Origin: Babylonia areolata
Lineage: Eukaryota; Mollusca; Gastropoda; Neogastropoda; Buccinidae
Reading direction: 5' to 3'
DNA: 64,000 bases
NCBI RefSeq assembly: GCF_041734735.1
Contig: NC_134876.1
Location: 85,001,174 to 85,065,173 of the forward strand
In this document: positions 32,044-44,061 of the stretch, in pieces
Layout of the letters: each line of letters starts with the position of its first letter
Position numbering within the stretch: the first letter of the stretch is position 1
Program-made: the position numbers and the translations under genes
Notes under the pieces: generated by a model
The model's database searches: none
What the model was told of the DNA's origin: nothing
Seen by the model: the letters and a program-made list of their open reading frames with translations, nothing else

Positions 32044-33063
32044 ATGGCTTGGTGTTCTGCTGTAAACTGCAAAAACTCGCGCAAAAAAGGATGGACATTG
32101 TTCCGATTTCCCAAAGATGAAGACAGGTAAGCGTTTCATGATTTTGTTTAATGAAGTATCGTGTTGATATGGACATTTATGTCGTTATTACATTCGTTAG
32201 TCAGAGCTTTGTTTAGCCGAGTGTGCAAAGTGAAAGTAGTTTTCAGCAAAACCGAAAGTAGAGCTGTGAAAGGTATCCGTGACGTTTTGTGATTGTGACT
32301 TTGGGTCTGGGACAGACAACATTAGAGCGGCATCAAAACTGAACCCAAAATGAGGCACTGTTTTAGTGATTAGAACCATAGTGATGCATTGATATAATTA
32401 TGCAACACTGAATGTGTTGCTATGGTTGTAGTGTAGTGGTTATGGTAGACTGCTCAGCTAGCAGTCATAGTAATAGTAATCACTACTTGCAGTAGACGCC
32501 AGTCAAATCTTTCTAGTAATCAGTAATCACTCAGTTTAGCAGGAATGGCAGTAATAGTAGAAGCAGTTGCAGGAGCAGCAGCAACAGCAGCAGTAGTAGC
32601 AGCACCAGCTTTGTCATCATCATCATCATCTTCATCATCATCAGTAGTAGTTGTTGTTGTCGTGGTAGTAGTAATAGTACTGAGAAGGATGAAGAGAACA
32701 ACTGAGGATGAAATGATACCAGTTTCTATAAATTGAAAACTGAATGAAAATAAATATTGAAATGCTATATTGCTTTTTTTGTACAGATGCAAAAAGTGGG
32801 TTCAGAACACCAGGCGAGCTGATCAACAGGGAAAAACCAGCGAGTACCTGTACACTGACTGCAAACTTTGCTCTGAACATTTTGAGCCAAATCAGTTTAT
32901 GAATCCCAGTGCGGAAAAATTGAGTCTTGTGTGGAATGCTGTCCCCACATTATTCAACATTCCAAATCCACCACCTAAAGTCACAACAAAAAGAAAAATG
33001 CCCTGTCGACAGGATCACCCTGCAAGTTCCAAAAAAGCCAGAACCAGCCATGAATCACAGTAA
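32044..33063 (+). CDS. Small THAP-domain zinc-finger protein
   Basis: Two coding exons, 32044-32126 (donor AG|GTAAGC) and 32787-33063 (acceptor TTTGTACAG), give 119 residues. The THAP domain fills residues 1-84: zinc ligands Cys4, Cys9, Cys56 and His59 (C-x4-C ... C-x2-H), the FRFPKD block, Trp32, CSEHF and the closing AVPTLF motif. This is a C2CH zinc finger that binds DNA in THAP proteins and P-element-type transposases (established knowledge). The tail (85-119) is basic and proline-rich (PPPKVTTKRK, SSKKAR) and could be a nuclear localisation signal. Most THAP proteins carry a longer C-terminal region; here a TAA ends the protein soon after the domain, so it is either a DNA-binding-only factor or a short isoform of a gene with further 3' exons. 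The ATG chosen matches the usual THAP start, three residues before the first Cys. Confidence 0.9.
32550..32690. repeat. Trinucleotide repeats in the THAP intron
   Basis: GCA/GTA-type, ATC-type and GTT/GTA runs in succession. Both strands translate as homopolymeric Ser, Val or Asp and are not genes. Confidence 0.9.
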
Positions 33064-33279
33064 AAAGCAGGTAATTTAATTTACTGTATATATTTGTATG
33101 TTTTTAAATTGCTGTAGCTTTTATATGTACAAGTATTTTGATATAATTATGTCAGACTTGTTATCTCTGCGATAATATTATTTAGAACTGTGTATATCAC
33201 ATTGTGTGGGGTGTGGATGAGGAGAGTGAAAAGGTAAAACATAAATGAACATATGTCATTATTTCTGTCGCCTTGTCAG

Positions 33280-33330
<51 letters not shown>

Positions 33331-34247
33331 TGTATCTCTTTTAAAACCTATGGAGAATCTGCAAAATTATGTCGATAACCCACGTATTTATTTTGGGGGA
33401 CATGCCGCAGACAGTCAACATACGCACATGCTTTTTCTGTGTTGCTTCTCCTTTGCGCCTGGCTGCTATCTACTGTCTGGGGGAAGGGAGAGGGTGGTGA
33501 GGGACGCGGCGCGCCGCGAGCGAGCGAGGCTTCAGTTTTGCACATAGGGGAAAGAAGGGAGTGTGCCCTCTCCCTCCTTCTACACTCTCTGATTTGACCC
33601 ACTAGGTAAAGGGATAGACATTCAAGTTTTCGCACCTTGAACCCAGGTTAACTGTGAATGACTTTCATGGGAACATTTTACATAATCCTTGCTTTATTCA
33701 CTACGTTTTCTGTTCATATTTTCCAGTTTTAATTTCTAGGTATACTGACAACTTTAGTATTGACATTTCAATGTCTTACCATCTGCAGTCTAGAATGGGT
33801 GTAAGCTTCATTTTCAGTCTTTTTCTCCAGGAAATTCTAACACATTATTTCTCCCGCGCTTACAGTTCATTCAGTTTACCTTGGCAACACTTTTGAAAAT
33901 GTGTTATTGCTCTGTTAGTCTGTTTCCTTAAACTGGTATTCATCAGTCGACATAACGATATCGTGATCCTTGTAATATTGGACCACACAAATGTTTTTAG
34001 ACGTCGCATTTGCAAGGTCTTGAACAAAAATGGAAAATATAGCATAGGCAGTAATTCATCCTGACGCCTTATCAATGGCTGTGAAACATGAATAAATATT
34101 GGTTATTCTTGTGCTCATTCATCTCTCTGTGTTAAGAAAGCTTTTACTGTGCGCGCACACACACACACACACACACCACAGCCGTGCGCATGCGTACGTA
34201 CCGTACGTTTGTACGTGCACGCGTAAGACGCCGGGGCAAGTGCGTGC

Positions 34248-34317
<70 letters not shown>

Positions 34318-35155
34318 ACACACACACACACACAGAGATCCCAGACTCCTTGTGTCCAATATGAACATTCTCTACTGTCTTGTTCTTCATTATGCATGGT
34401 CGACTTACTGGCAATAAGAACAGGACAGAGAGGGTGTCTTCTGCCAAATGCAATAATAATCTTCCTGGCACAGCTCCTGGCAAGTAATCCCTTCAGTCTC
34501 TTCCAGTCCGTCGTCACTTGCATACACGCATGCATCCCCACCTTCTCTATTCTCTCCCCACTCTGACTGTTTGCGCTGCCACGTGATGAACTATCTATGT
34601 CAAGGCCAGGAGCGTGCAGGTTTCAAGCAAGTCACTGTCAGCCTTTCGTCTTCCAAACCACCACCTACACCCACCTACTTACGGCCTTCCCACGCAAACA
34701 GAAAGGAAGAGCATATACCACAACTACATAATAACACAGTCAACGCATAATCCTGACCAGCCGAGAAAAACAACAGAAGAAAGAACGAAAAAAGAAAAAA
34801 AAAATCTGCTGCATCGCTTTTGGCACTGTGCCATCCCCGGCCAATGACTGAAGGGGACTAAGACGAGTGGAAATGTTTCCCGAAATGCATGCACATCACT
34901 GTCATCAGTTGTGCAGTAGGGGGGGAGCCAGAAAACAACACTAGCTTTGTGAGTGGTCAGCTTCTGTCTCTGTGTTCACTGCGAGTTCTTGGAGTTGTTA
35001 AAAAGTGACAGTGGTAAAGGGCTGAATACACTGCAGTGGGAGCAGTATTTTGAGTATATTGTGCCTCGTGCCGCACAGTCTTTCAGCTCTGTGTAGTTAC
35101 CCTGCGCTAGTGTTCTGAATCCCTCGTGTGTCTGCTCTTCAACCAACCGCAAAGG
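33064..35155. other. THAP 3' flank and upstream region of the Z-disc-like gene
   Basis: Contains CT run 33282-33327, a CG-rich block 33500-33545, and a compound CA/CT/CA microsatellite (34155-34176 and 34251-34334). No additional gene is supportable. 34980-35155 probably holds the next gene's 5' UTR. Confidence 0.4.
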
Positions 35156-37399
35156 ATGAGTCTTAACAAGAACGAGCTTGAATACATGAGGCTTTATGCC
35201 CAGAAGTGTGACCACCGCAACATGGCCCCTGTGGCCTCTTTCGACCTGGCTGCCCAGCTCCGCGCCAACCAGGGCCGTGGAGGCAGAATGTTCGAGAAAC
35301 AAAAACAGCGAACCGACAAATACACTGTTGACGACAACCCCAACCAAACGCCAAGGTCCAGACAGGATTTCTTTCCAGGGCCTACAACTTTCGCAACGCA
35401 CCCAGTCCCGTGGAAGGGGTCCTCAGGGTCATCTAAGGCCCGGCCCTTCGGACGACCCAGTAACATGCAACTCGATGTGGTGAACCAAAACGCAGGTGAC
35501 ACGCCCAGAGATCAGGAGGACACTGAAGACAACCTCTCTGACGCCGAACGCTTGCAGAAGTTGTACAGAATCCTGCGGTACGCGCCGCCAGAGGGTCTGT
35601 CGCAGATCCAGCCATTGAAGGCTCCCAAGGCTGTTCTGAAGTCCACGCCCCGTATCCCTGCAGTGAGGGGCCGCGACTTCAACCGTAACGCCAAGGGCTG
35701 GTGCACTGTTGATGGGGGTACTGGACAAACAGGTATGTATGTGTATTTGTTGGAAATATGTATTTAAAAGTTGGTGTGTGGTGGTGGTTTTCGGATTTCT
35801 TGTTTTCATTAGAAACATAATCTTCACATTGACTGTGAAATGAAATTAATTTTGTTCCCACCAGGGCGTGTTGAACATGCCACACGGCTTCGATTGTGCA
35901 CACAGTCACCGCCCACACACAAACACTGAGACAGAAACAACAACTGTGGCCCCAAGTGTTGCTCCAAATATTTATTTCAAACGAAATTTTTTCTTTCTTT
36001 TTCTGTTTTTGTTGTTGACTTAAATACATATTTTTCGTTGATACGGCATGGTGCTCTTAAGAGTCATAATTCAGTAGCCAATAATTGATCCATACCCATG
36101 CATTATGACAAATATGATTGGATATTATCCGAACCGTCTTAGATCGTCCACTTTCTCAGTGTTGTGAAGTATGGTCTGTTTCTTCTTTCTTTCTTTTTAG
36201 AATTAAAAAAAGATTCTCTGTGAGAACCTCATAGATTGTCAACGCCAAAGGCATGTCCAGGATTGATGTGCTTGAATATGACTAATTTTTTTCAGGTAGT
36301 CGATGCGGTTTGAAGTGGTGTTGCGTTTTAGATTTGCTGTTGCTGTTGTTTGTGTCTTTTGTTTTGTTTTGACTGAATGTTTTTAACCCCAATAACGGTC
36401 CTGTGTGGCTGATTAATAAGAATAAGACCAAGCTTGTCTGTCTTTCCAGAAGACTCATCATTCTGTAATATTCGTTATAGTTGAAACTTTGTTTTGCAGA
36501 ATCTAAAACAAAATGATATTCCAGTCTGATTTTCTAAGAAAATGTACCCAACTATCTAGTACCTGTCTGTCCGCCTTTTTCTGCGTACCTACGTTCCTAC
36601 CTTCACCTTTCCTAATGTAATCATTACTGATTCGTACGCGTTGCATTGTGTTGCAGCAACTCCAGCGCCACGCCCAGACCATCTCCCAGGCTTGCTTGCC
36701 GTGAACGTGGACAACGTTTACTACTACTACTATGATGACCCTGCAGCCCTCAGCCCTGAGGCCCAGCATTCAGTTTTGCAGGGTGGCCAAAAACCACGCC
36801 CCAAATCCTGGCACCCTGTCAGCATGGAGGACACGGGCCTCCAAGACACTGGCGATTACAATCCACGGCCCAAGGCCTGGCAGCCGGAAGACGAGGTAGA
36901 CGGCAGTCCACAGGCCTTTGGTGATTACAATCCCAGGCCAGCGCCTTGGAAGTCCAGCGAATACGAAGACGTGGACCTCAGCCCCAGTCCTGACGTCCAT
37001 TTCGGGGATTTCAACCCCCGTCCCAAAGCCTGGACATCCCAAAACCGTAAGTCCAAGAGTCAGACGCGTTTGGGTGACTACAACCCTCGACCCAAAGCCT
37101 GGCAGTCTTCGAAGAGGGGACATTACCACATGCAGGCGAAGGATGATGCTCAACGCGAGATGAAATTTGGGGACTACAACCCGCGCCCTAAGGCATGGAA
37201 ATCGCCTGAGAAGCACGGTGTTCGAGGCAAGGTCCGATACGGAGACTACAACCAGCGGCCCAAAGCTTGGCGCTCTGCCCCAGAAGACGACAGTTCCTCA
37301 ACCACCTCCAGCTGCAGCTCTGAGGAGTACAGTGACGATGAGTACAGCTATGACAGCACTCTCTACTCCTCCTGGAGTGTACCCGCTTGTGACGTGTGA
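35156..37399 (+). CDS. Myozenin/FATZ-like repeat protein, putative muscle Z-disc scaffold
   Basis: Exon 1 35156-35732 (donor CAG|GTATGT) and exon 2 36657-37399 (acceptor TGTTGCAG) join in phase to give 439 residues. The N-terminal block (41-59, GRGGRMFEKQKQRTDKYTV) resembles the myozenin/calsarcin block R-G-S-K-M-F-K-x-R-x-x-R-x-E-K-F. Residues 174-182 (DFNRNAKGW) and the PVPW at 83-86 recall the FNRTPIPW motifs of that family. Exon 2 has six GDYNPRPKAW-type repeats at residues 258, 281, 309, 332, 364 and 388, preceded by a degenerate one (KPRPKSW, 238); the third reads NPRPAPW. A Ser/Glu/Asp/Tyr-rich tail ends the protein. No signal peptide or membrane segment. In vertebrates myozenins tie alpha-actinin, filamin, telethonin and calcineurin together at the Z-disc; the same role here is inference from short motifs. 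The first ATG after in-frame non-ATG codons, in an A-rich context, was taken as the start. Confidence 0.88.
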
Positions 37400-37599
37400 T
37401 CACCTTCACTTATCCTTTCTTTGGTGATCTCTGTCCGTTCCCCACACAGATCTCCACCACACCATGAGTGATTGTTGAACATCCAGTACTAACCTGTGGG
37501 TCGAAGAGCAGTATGCACTTGGTGATTCACCAACGCTTTTCGTTCTGATTTGTGGTATGGTCATGCCCCCTGCCCGTCCTGTGTTTATTTAACAAACAC

Positions 37600-37605
37600 A
37601 ATAAA
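37600..37605 (+). promoter_or_regulatory. Polyadenylation signal AATAAA of the Z-disc-like gene
   Basis: AATAAA about 200 bases after the stop codon at 37397-37399, the expected distance for a compact 3' UTR. Confidence 0.75.
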
Positions 37606-38027
37606 AACATTATATTCATACAAATGCAGTTTATCACCAGCCTGTTTGAAAGCAGAAACCCCTCCTCTCTTTAAAGTTAATCAGTTCTATATTTTGATTT
37701 TGTGACGGACTGTATCTGTGCCCAATCACGTTTATTGTTATGTCGTATCGGAGGGGGAAAATCATTGCTCATCCCCAATTCAGTCCATGTGACTGTATTC
37801 CAAGGGGGGGGGGGGGGGAACATTTTATTACGGGAGTCCATATGGTGCTACCAGACACGGAAGGGAGCGAAATGAAGACTGAACACCGCGATTTGTACAT
37901 AAAAAAAAATCAAACACAGGACAGTGTGTATTGCCTCTGCAAGCAGATGTATATATATATTCGGGAATGTTTTATGTATCAATCTATTAACCAGACGTCG
38001 CGAAAGGAATCACCTCAGACGAGACGA

Positions 38028-38059
<32 letters not shown>

Positions 38060-38759
38060 CAGTGATTGTACTGCCAAAGTACTTTGTTTGCGCACACCCC
38101 GCTGCACAAATTTCACCCTAAAGCTGGGGATGGACTTTTACTGGATACGTTATATTACCGTTCGCGGGAGTCCACTCCCTTATTTAACTTCACCATAAAG
38201 CACTGGAGGGGCGTTTAGGAAATTCCTGTGCCTTCAGATAAATCAAGTTTTGTTTCGCGGAAATCTGTTGACCGGCAGTGTCTTCGTAACAAGGGCAGAC
38301 CTACTGCTCTCCGAAAACAGTTTCATTTAAAACATGACGCTAGTTTATTGAAACAAGACAAAGCGTCATGTAGTAACGTCATGAGGTAAACGTTCGAGCC
38401 ATTCTTGATCTCAACCCGATCCAATAAAGCAAGTTTGATTTTTTTTCCCCCCAAAGTGGGGTGTTTGGGCGTTTAGAAAGTTATTTATCCTTCGAACAGA
38501 ATTTTTAACCCAAATTGTGGTTGGATGTTTACTTGATACTGGGTAATCACAGTGCAGCGCACTGTGTATGTGGAAGACTTTTGCCTTGAAAGAGAATACA
38601 CCTACACCTATGTAATATTTCAAAATTTACTCACATAACGTATGCATACCTATAGATCCATATTACCATGGCTCTCTGTTGCAACATACACAGTGTGAAG
38701 ATTTTAAACGTTTGAATGTGTCAGGCCATCCAACTAATTGTTAAGATGTGGAATGTCAT
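37606..38759. other. Unannotated; G-run and CA run
   Basis: G tract 37805-37818 and CA run 38032-38059. No gene recognised. Confidence 0.5.
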
Positions 38760-39640
38760 TTAAGGTAAGTATGGGTAATTGCGAACGGTCCAGTCGAAGC
38801 GACCAGCTCAACGTGTGTAGTGCAAAGATAACATGTCGCACGAAAGGCAAACGTAGTTCTTTTGTTTTTTGAAGGCTTTCTCCGACTGTTGCACCAGGAC
38901 AAATTCGTCTACTCATTCTTTTTCAACGTTTTGTCGACGTTTGAAACAGCAGGGGTGCCTGACGGTAAATGCGAACGGGCAAGTGTGATTGCGAACGATG
39001 GCTTTGGGGACATGTAGACAATTAAAACAGGAGCAGGCCTCTAACTCATTAGACTATTATTAGATATTATTGGAACACCGCACCAGACTGTTGTATTGTT
39101 GGTTTTGATCACACATGCACACACACAAACAGACATTCAAACACAGACACCCCACACATCACACAAACACACCCTTTTGAGAGTGCTCAGTAACTGTGCA
39201 GCACTGTTCACAAATAGACTCACGTCAAAATATCCTATGGTCTAATTGCAAGCGACACTATTTTGCAGATTCCTGTCAAAACTGACGTTCTGATCTGTCA
39301 CCGATATGTTTTCTTAAATTCTCCCAGCACTGGAAATGCGCATTCAACATATCCGATCAAATCAACTCTTTTAAACTGTGTCAAAGTTCATGTCCTACAA
39401 CTTGCTTCCCATGATTTCATGATTTTGAGAACATGTTTGTAACCTTGATCGGCAATGGTGCACGAACAGAAGAAAGAGCGCGGAAATAACCAGAAGTAGC
39501 TGATGTTTGACCTGTTTTTGGAAATGGATATTCATTAAGGTGAAATTGTGAAATGCAAATGTTAAGAAGGCTTCGAAGTGGAGCGGTATACGAATCGTTC
39601 GCATTTACACGCTGTTCGCAATTACCCATTCCTACCCTAA
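38760..39640. mobile_element. ~880-bp element with 29-bp imperfect terminal inverted repeats
   Basis: The left end TTAAGGTAAGTATGGGTAAT and the reverse complement of the right end (CTACCCTAA, ATTACCCATTCC) match at roughly 24 of 29 bases and share ATGGGTAATTGCGAAC. GCGAACG motifs recur inside the left half (about 38968-39000) and, inverted, near the right end (about 39594-39620). No transposase frame. Looks like a non-autonomous DNA transposon of unknown superfamily. Confidence 0.75.
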
Positions 39641-39824
39641 TTGTTTTTGTTGTTGTTGTTTTCAGTTCGGCTGACGTTAAACCGAACACATTGATCTTTT
39701 TGATCTACTGCGTGCGAGTGTGATTTCCTGCACGCGTCTGTCTGTGCTTTGAAAATTAGTTGGTTTATAGATTCTCTGATTCAGGATGATTTTTACAGTT
39801 TCCTATACTTTAAATCAGAAGTTA

Positions 39825-40082
39825 CAACTCGCTTGTTTATGTCGGTGGTCTCTCACAACCTTCATCAGCAAAACCGATACAGGAAAGTCTTGTGCTGGAC
39901 AGGCTGTCAGTGAACCAAGTTCAAAGTACGCATTGAAGTTGCCAGGCTACAGGCGCCTGACCATGCATGGTGCTGTCACTGCAGTCTCATGTAGCCTGTC
40001 CAACCAAACTTGACTTCCCTTTATCAGTTTTGCTGATAAAGGTTGTATAATGAGAGACCACCGAAATAATACAAGCGAGTTG
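39825..40082. mobile_element. 258-bp MITE with ~50-bp terminal inverted repeats
   Basis: Left end CAACTCGCTTGT...TCGGTGGTCTCTCA...CAACCTT...ATCAGCAAAAC is mirrored at the right end by GTTTTGCTGAT...AAGGTTGT...TGAGAGACCACCGA...ACAAGCGAGTTG, with small indels. The unique centre (about 150 bases) shows no open frame. Confidence 0.85.
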
Positions 40083-40149
40083 AACCCTTTGATTCGGTTA
40101 TGAAAAAAACCCCAACCTTTCTACTCTTGGTGTTTTGAAACTCCTTCTT

Positions 40150-40518
40150 TCTTCGTTCGTGGGCTGCAACTCCAACGTTTACTCGTATGTACACGAGTTG
40201 GCTTTTATGTGTGTGACCTTTTTTTCTTTTTTTTACCCTGCCATGTAAGCAGCCTTACTCCGTTTTCTGAGATGTGCATGCTGGGTATGTTCTTGTTTCC
40301 ATAACCCACCGAACGCTGACATGGATTACAGGATCTTTAACGTGCGTATTTGATCTTCTGCTTGCGTATACACAAGAAGGTCGTTCAGGCACAAGCAGGT
40401 CTGCACATGTGTTGACCTGGGAGATCGGAAACACCTCCACTCTTTACCCACCAGGCGCCTTTACCGAGATTCGAACCCGGGACCCTCAGATTGAAAGTCC
40501 AACGCTTTAACCACCCAT
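40150..40518 (-). mobile_element. SINE family C, head and body
   Basis: Minus-strand tRNA-like head at the right (complement GGTTAAAGCGTTGG as A-box region, complement of GATTCGAACCC as B box). The body includes GTTGACCTGGGAGATCGG and GGATCTTTAACGTGCGTATT, and the left end has TTCGTTCGTGGGCTGCAACT. Closest relative 45418-45777. Confidence 0.9.
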
Positions 40519-41485
40519 CGTGTTTTGAGACGTATTAGTTATTTACCCTAAACCAAAGCAAAGAGGTCGTAATCCCATGTCAGCTTGGGAAACGCACAAA
40601 CAAAATTTGAAACCCACCCTTCATATTCGCTATACAATGCATGGGGCTGCTGTCAGTTCCGACTCCAAAGCTGACTAAAGCTTTGATGTATTGTTTGTAG
40701 TACTAGCAGCAACAGTTTGTGTTCTGCATCTCAGATACAAATTAATGCTTTGACTGCAGAAGATCCACACAAGCTCAGTGTTTTTGCAGTGTTGTTTTAG
40801 CAGTCACGCGGTCGTGATACGGGACTGGTAGTATTCTTGATATTGTCGCATCTTCCCGCGAAACATAGAAGCCTTTGTGAGCCTGAGCAAACAACAACAG
40901 CAGCAACAAAAACAACAACAAACACGAAAAGACGCATGCTCTTCGTACCGAAGTTGTCAGCAGACACCATGTGATCTGAACTTTTGCTTTTCTTTCGGAT
41001 GTTATTTTCCAGCACATAATTTATTCTACTGACGGAATTAATCATGTTGACAGCAACTTATGATATTTTCACAAGAACCTCTGATCAGTTAATATTGCTT
41101 GCGATCGTAACTGATTCTGATACAATAGTTTCTATAATGTGATCGGCTTGGTGTCAGATATTTACAAAAGCGAGATGTTTGTTAACTTAAATTATCATGA
41201 ATAGTTCGCTTCTTTTTTTTCTTCTTTTTTTCTTTTCTTTTTTTGTAAACGGTGAAGTATTTTTGTTACTAACAGTCCACATACAGCGCTTGGTATAACC
41301 TTTAATAACACCACTGCTACAGTATTATGATTCTGTTTTATTAAGTGTTATTGAAGGCCGACACGAATAAACTCTTCAAATGTTTCATTGAAATTCGTGC
41401 TTGATATTTTGATGTCACTACTCGCTCTCTCTCTCTCTCTCTTTGCCTGTCTCAGCTGATGAAAGCAGAGCGTTTATACAGTAGG

Positions 41486-41521
<36 letters not shown>

Positions 41522-41525
41522 TCTC

Positions 41526-41576
<51 letters not shown>

Positions 41577-41599
41577 GACAGAGAGACTGATAGGTAGAT

Positions 41600-41630
<31 letters not shown>

Positions 41631-42142
41631 GTTGTCGTTGTTTTCGCAGGCCATGTGGTTCTTATCAAGTGTGTTCGGTTTTAACTATCATATTTTAACA
41701 AATAGGAGAAGAACTTGAGGGGATAGGCCTATACATTGTCAGTTTATTACTGGTCTTGGTGTAGGCCTTTCTCACAATTTCGTTTGTTGTCACTGCACTG
41801 CAGTGGATTATCCGATTTCGTGCAGTTTTATGTTCTGTTTTGCCTATATCATACTATACAAAATAATCTCTGTGTGCAATTATAGTTCCATGTTTTTCAC
41901 GACGAAAAAAGTTATTCATTCATTATTCATTGATGGACTTTTTGTTTGTTTGTTGTTGTTGTTTTTACGAAAACTCAGACAAGTGTTTTATGTATTCACT
42001 ATCAAATAATTGACCTGTTTGTTATATAAACTGTCGGTTAGTTTCATGGATTCTTAGTTTTAGTTGCTTAGGCACTAGGTATTCGTTGGGCTGGTTGTTA
42101 GGTTTCGTTGGTTTCACTTTTCATGGTGTTTATCTCTCTCAG

Positions 42143-42222
<80 letters not shown>

Positions 42223-42645
42223 TTGTATATCAGTGTGTGTGCGTGTGTGTGTCTACTGTAGCGCCGCAAGTGCTGATTAAATAGGGACGACTGGCTCTGT
42301 TGCCATGGTCACCGGAATGTGGCGAACGATGGCTGAACCCGAAACACTTGTGCATAGTGCCAACCAGTCAATTAGACTGGTAACCACACAGTATGCTGTA
42401 TTGTGTTTCCCATCTCTCTCAGTTCATCGCCGCGTGCGTGCGTGCGTGTGTGCCAGTGTGTGTGTGTGTGTGTGTGTTCTTTCTCAGTCTCCCCCTTCTC
42501 TTTCTTCTGCCTTCTGCCCCAAATCTCTCTCTCTCAGTCTCTCCCCCCCCCCTACCCCCCGCCCCCTTCTCTCTCTCCGCTCTGCATTCATGCATACTTG
42601 TGTCAGTTTTTGTGCATGTGCGCGTGCGCCGCGATTGTGCGCGCT
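40519..42645. other. Unannotated; several microsatellites
   Basis: CA, TA and GA runs plus a T tract at 41489-41629, a GTCT/CT/CA/TA compound at 42141-42222, GT run 42455-42477. No gene recognised. 42480-42600 is CT/CCCC-rich. Confidence 0.5.
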
Positions 42646-42770
42646 GGAGGAAGGTGGCAGAATGGTTAAGACGCTCAGCTGCCAATACAGAGAGTCCGTG
42701 AGGGTGTGGGTTCGAATCCCGCTCTCGCCCTTTCTCCTACGTTTGACTGGAAAATCAAACTGAGCGTCTA

Positions 42771-42801
<31 letters not shown>

Positions 42802-43047
42802 CGTGTGCAGCACGCACTTGGCGCACTGAAAAAGAACCCATGGCAACGAGAGTGTTGTCCTCTGGCGAAATTACGTAAAATGAAATCCACTTTCATAGGT
42901 AATCAAATATGTAAGCATGCACTCAAGGCCTGACTAAGCGCGTTGGGTTATGCTGCTGGTCAGGCATCTGCTCAACAGATGTGGTGTAGCGTGTATGGAT
43001 TTGTCCGAACGCAGTGACGCCTCCTTGAGAAAGTGAAACTGAAACTG
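42646..43047 (+). mobile_element. SINE family A, full length
   Basis: tRNA-derived head with GGCAGAATGGTTAAGACGC (A-box region) and GGTTCGAATCCCGC (perfect B box). The core holds CTTTCGGATGAGACGATAAA, CCGTGTGCAGCACGCACTTG and CCATGGCAACGAGAG. The 3' body (AAGCATGCACTCAAGGCCTG, TTGTCCGAACGCAGTGACGC) ends in a GAAACTGAAACTG simple tail. Least degraded copy in the window. Confidence 0.93.
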
Positions 43048-43911
43048 TGCGCGCTGGTCGCATTGGACATAACAACTGCGCATTTTCCCTGCGCCGAAAT
43101 AAGCAAAGCAAGGGAGGCAATTAATTATTGTATCGGTCTGTCATGCCATATACTGAGTACGGGCTATGATGATCTCTTTGGTCTTTCCGACCAACATCTA
43201 CTGTTTTTACACAATGGTGTCATTCATTAACACTGCCTTTCGGCATTAACTGAAAAACAACAACATTTTTTAATTTAAAAAGCTGGTTTGGTAAACGCAA
43301 ACAGACTGCGTTAGTCACGAGAGGATAAAAAATGGGCAATCCGGCTCACCACCGCATTCGCTTTCACTGTAGGACGACTGAACGAGCGTGCCAGCAAGCT
43401 ATAAGGCAACCTGACATTGTGTATACGGTGTATGTACGGCTTTCTTCTCATATCCCGTGTGTTGTACCGCTGATGACGTATGTGCCGGCAATGTGTTCCC
43501 GCGAGGACTGATTACTTGGCCGGTTGTGTTGCACGTGTGTTTTACGCTCTACTGCCTTGTACATTCGCATTCTATGTGACACCATTCGTGTCAAAAGATA
43601 ACAGTGTTGTGCATAGTTCCGTAACCTCAGTTTATGATACTTGCAATCAGTGTGTACTGAATACATAGTACATTCTGTGTACTGAATCCACTTACTGGGG
43701 TCAATAAATGTTCAATAAAGACAAAATAATTAAAATCAGAATCTAGTCTACTACCGTGGATGCCACAACTCTTGTCAAGGCTAACCCAATAAATTAAGAT
43801 AGTTTTTCCATCAGTCTCAAGTTCTGGAAATTCTGACTGTGTTAGACATTTTCGCTTTCTTCATTTCTGGCCTTTTCATACGCGCGCGCGCTTGTGTGTG
43901 TGTGTGTGTGT

Positions 43912-43946
<35 letters not shown>

Positions 43947-44028
43947 CCGGAACATGAGTGGGCACTCTTTATCATGATCATGTTGTTGCCTTTTTGCCGG
44001 CCAGGACATATGACTTACATACAGAGTA

Positions 44029-44061
<33 letters not shown>

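Noticed and set aside
34115-34483. Long frames rich in Arg-Glu, Ser-Leu, Val-Cys or His-Thr (also around 4200, 16156, 22900, 31500, 42300, 52100)
   Set aside because: They are translations of CT, CA/GT and TA microsatellites on either strand with no domain or splice context.
42646-42725. Functional tRNA gene
   Set aside because: A and B boxes are good, but the sequence continues into a SINE body and the same head recurs in other degraded copies; no clean cloverleaf acceptor stem.
43440-43740. Possible solo LTR ending in paired AATAAA signals
   Set aside because: No matching second copy, no clear TG...CA ends and no target duplication; kept only as an unassigned 3'-end-like signal.
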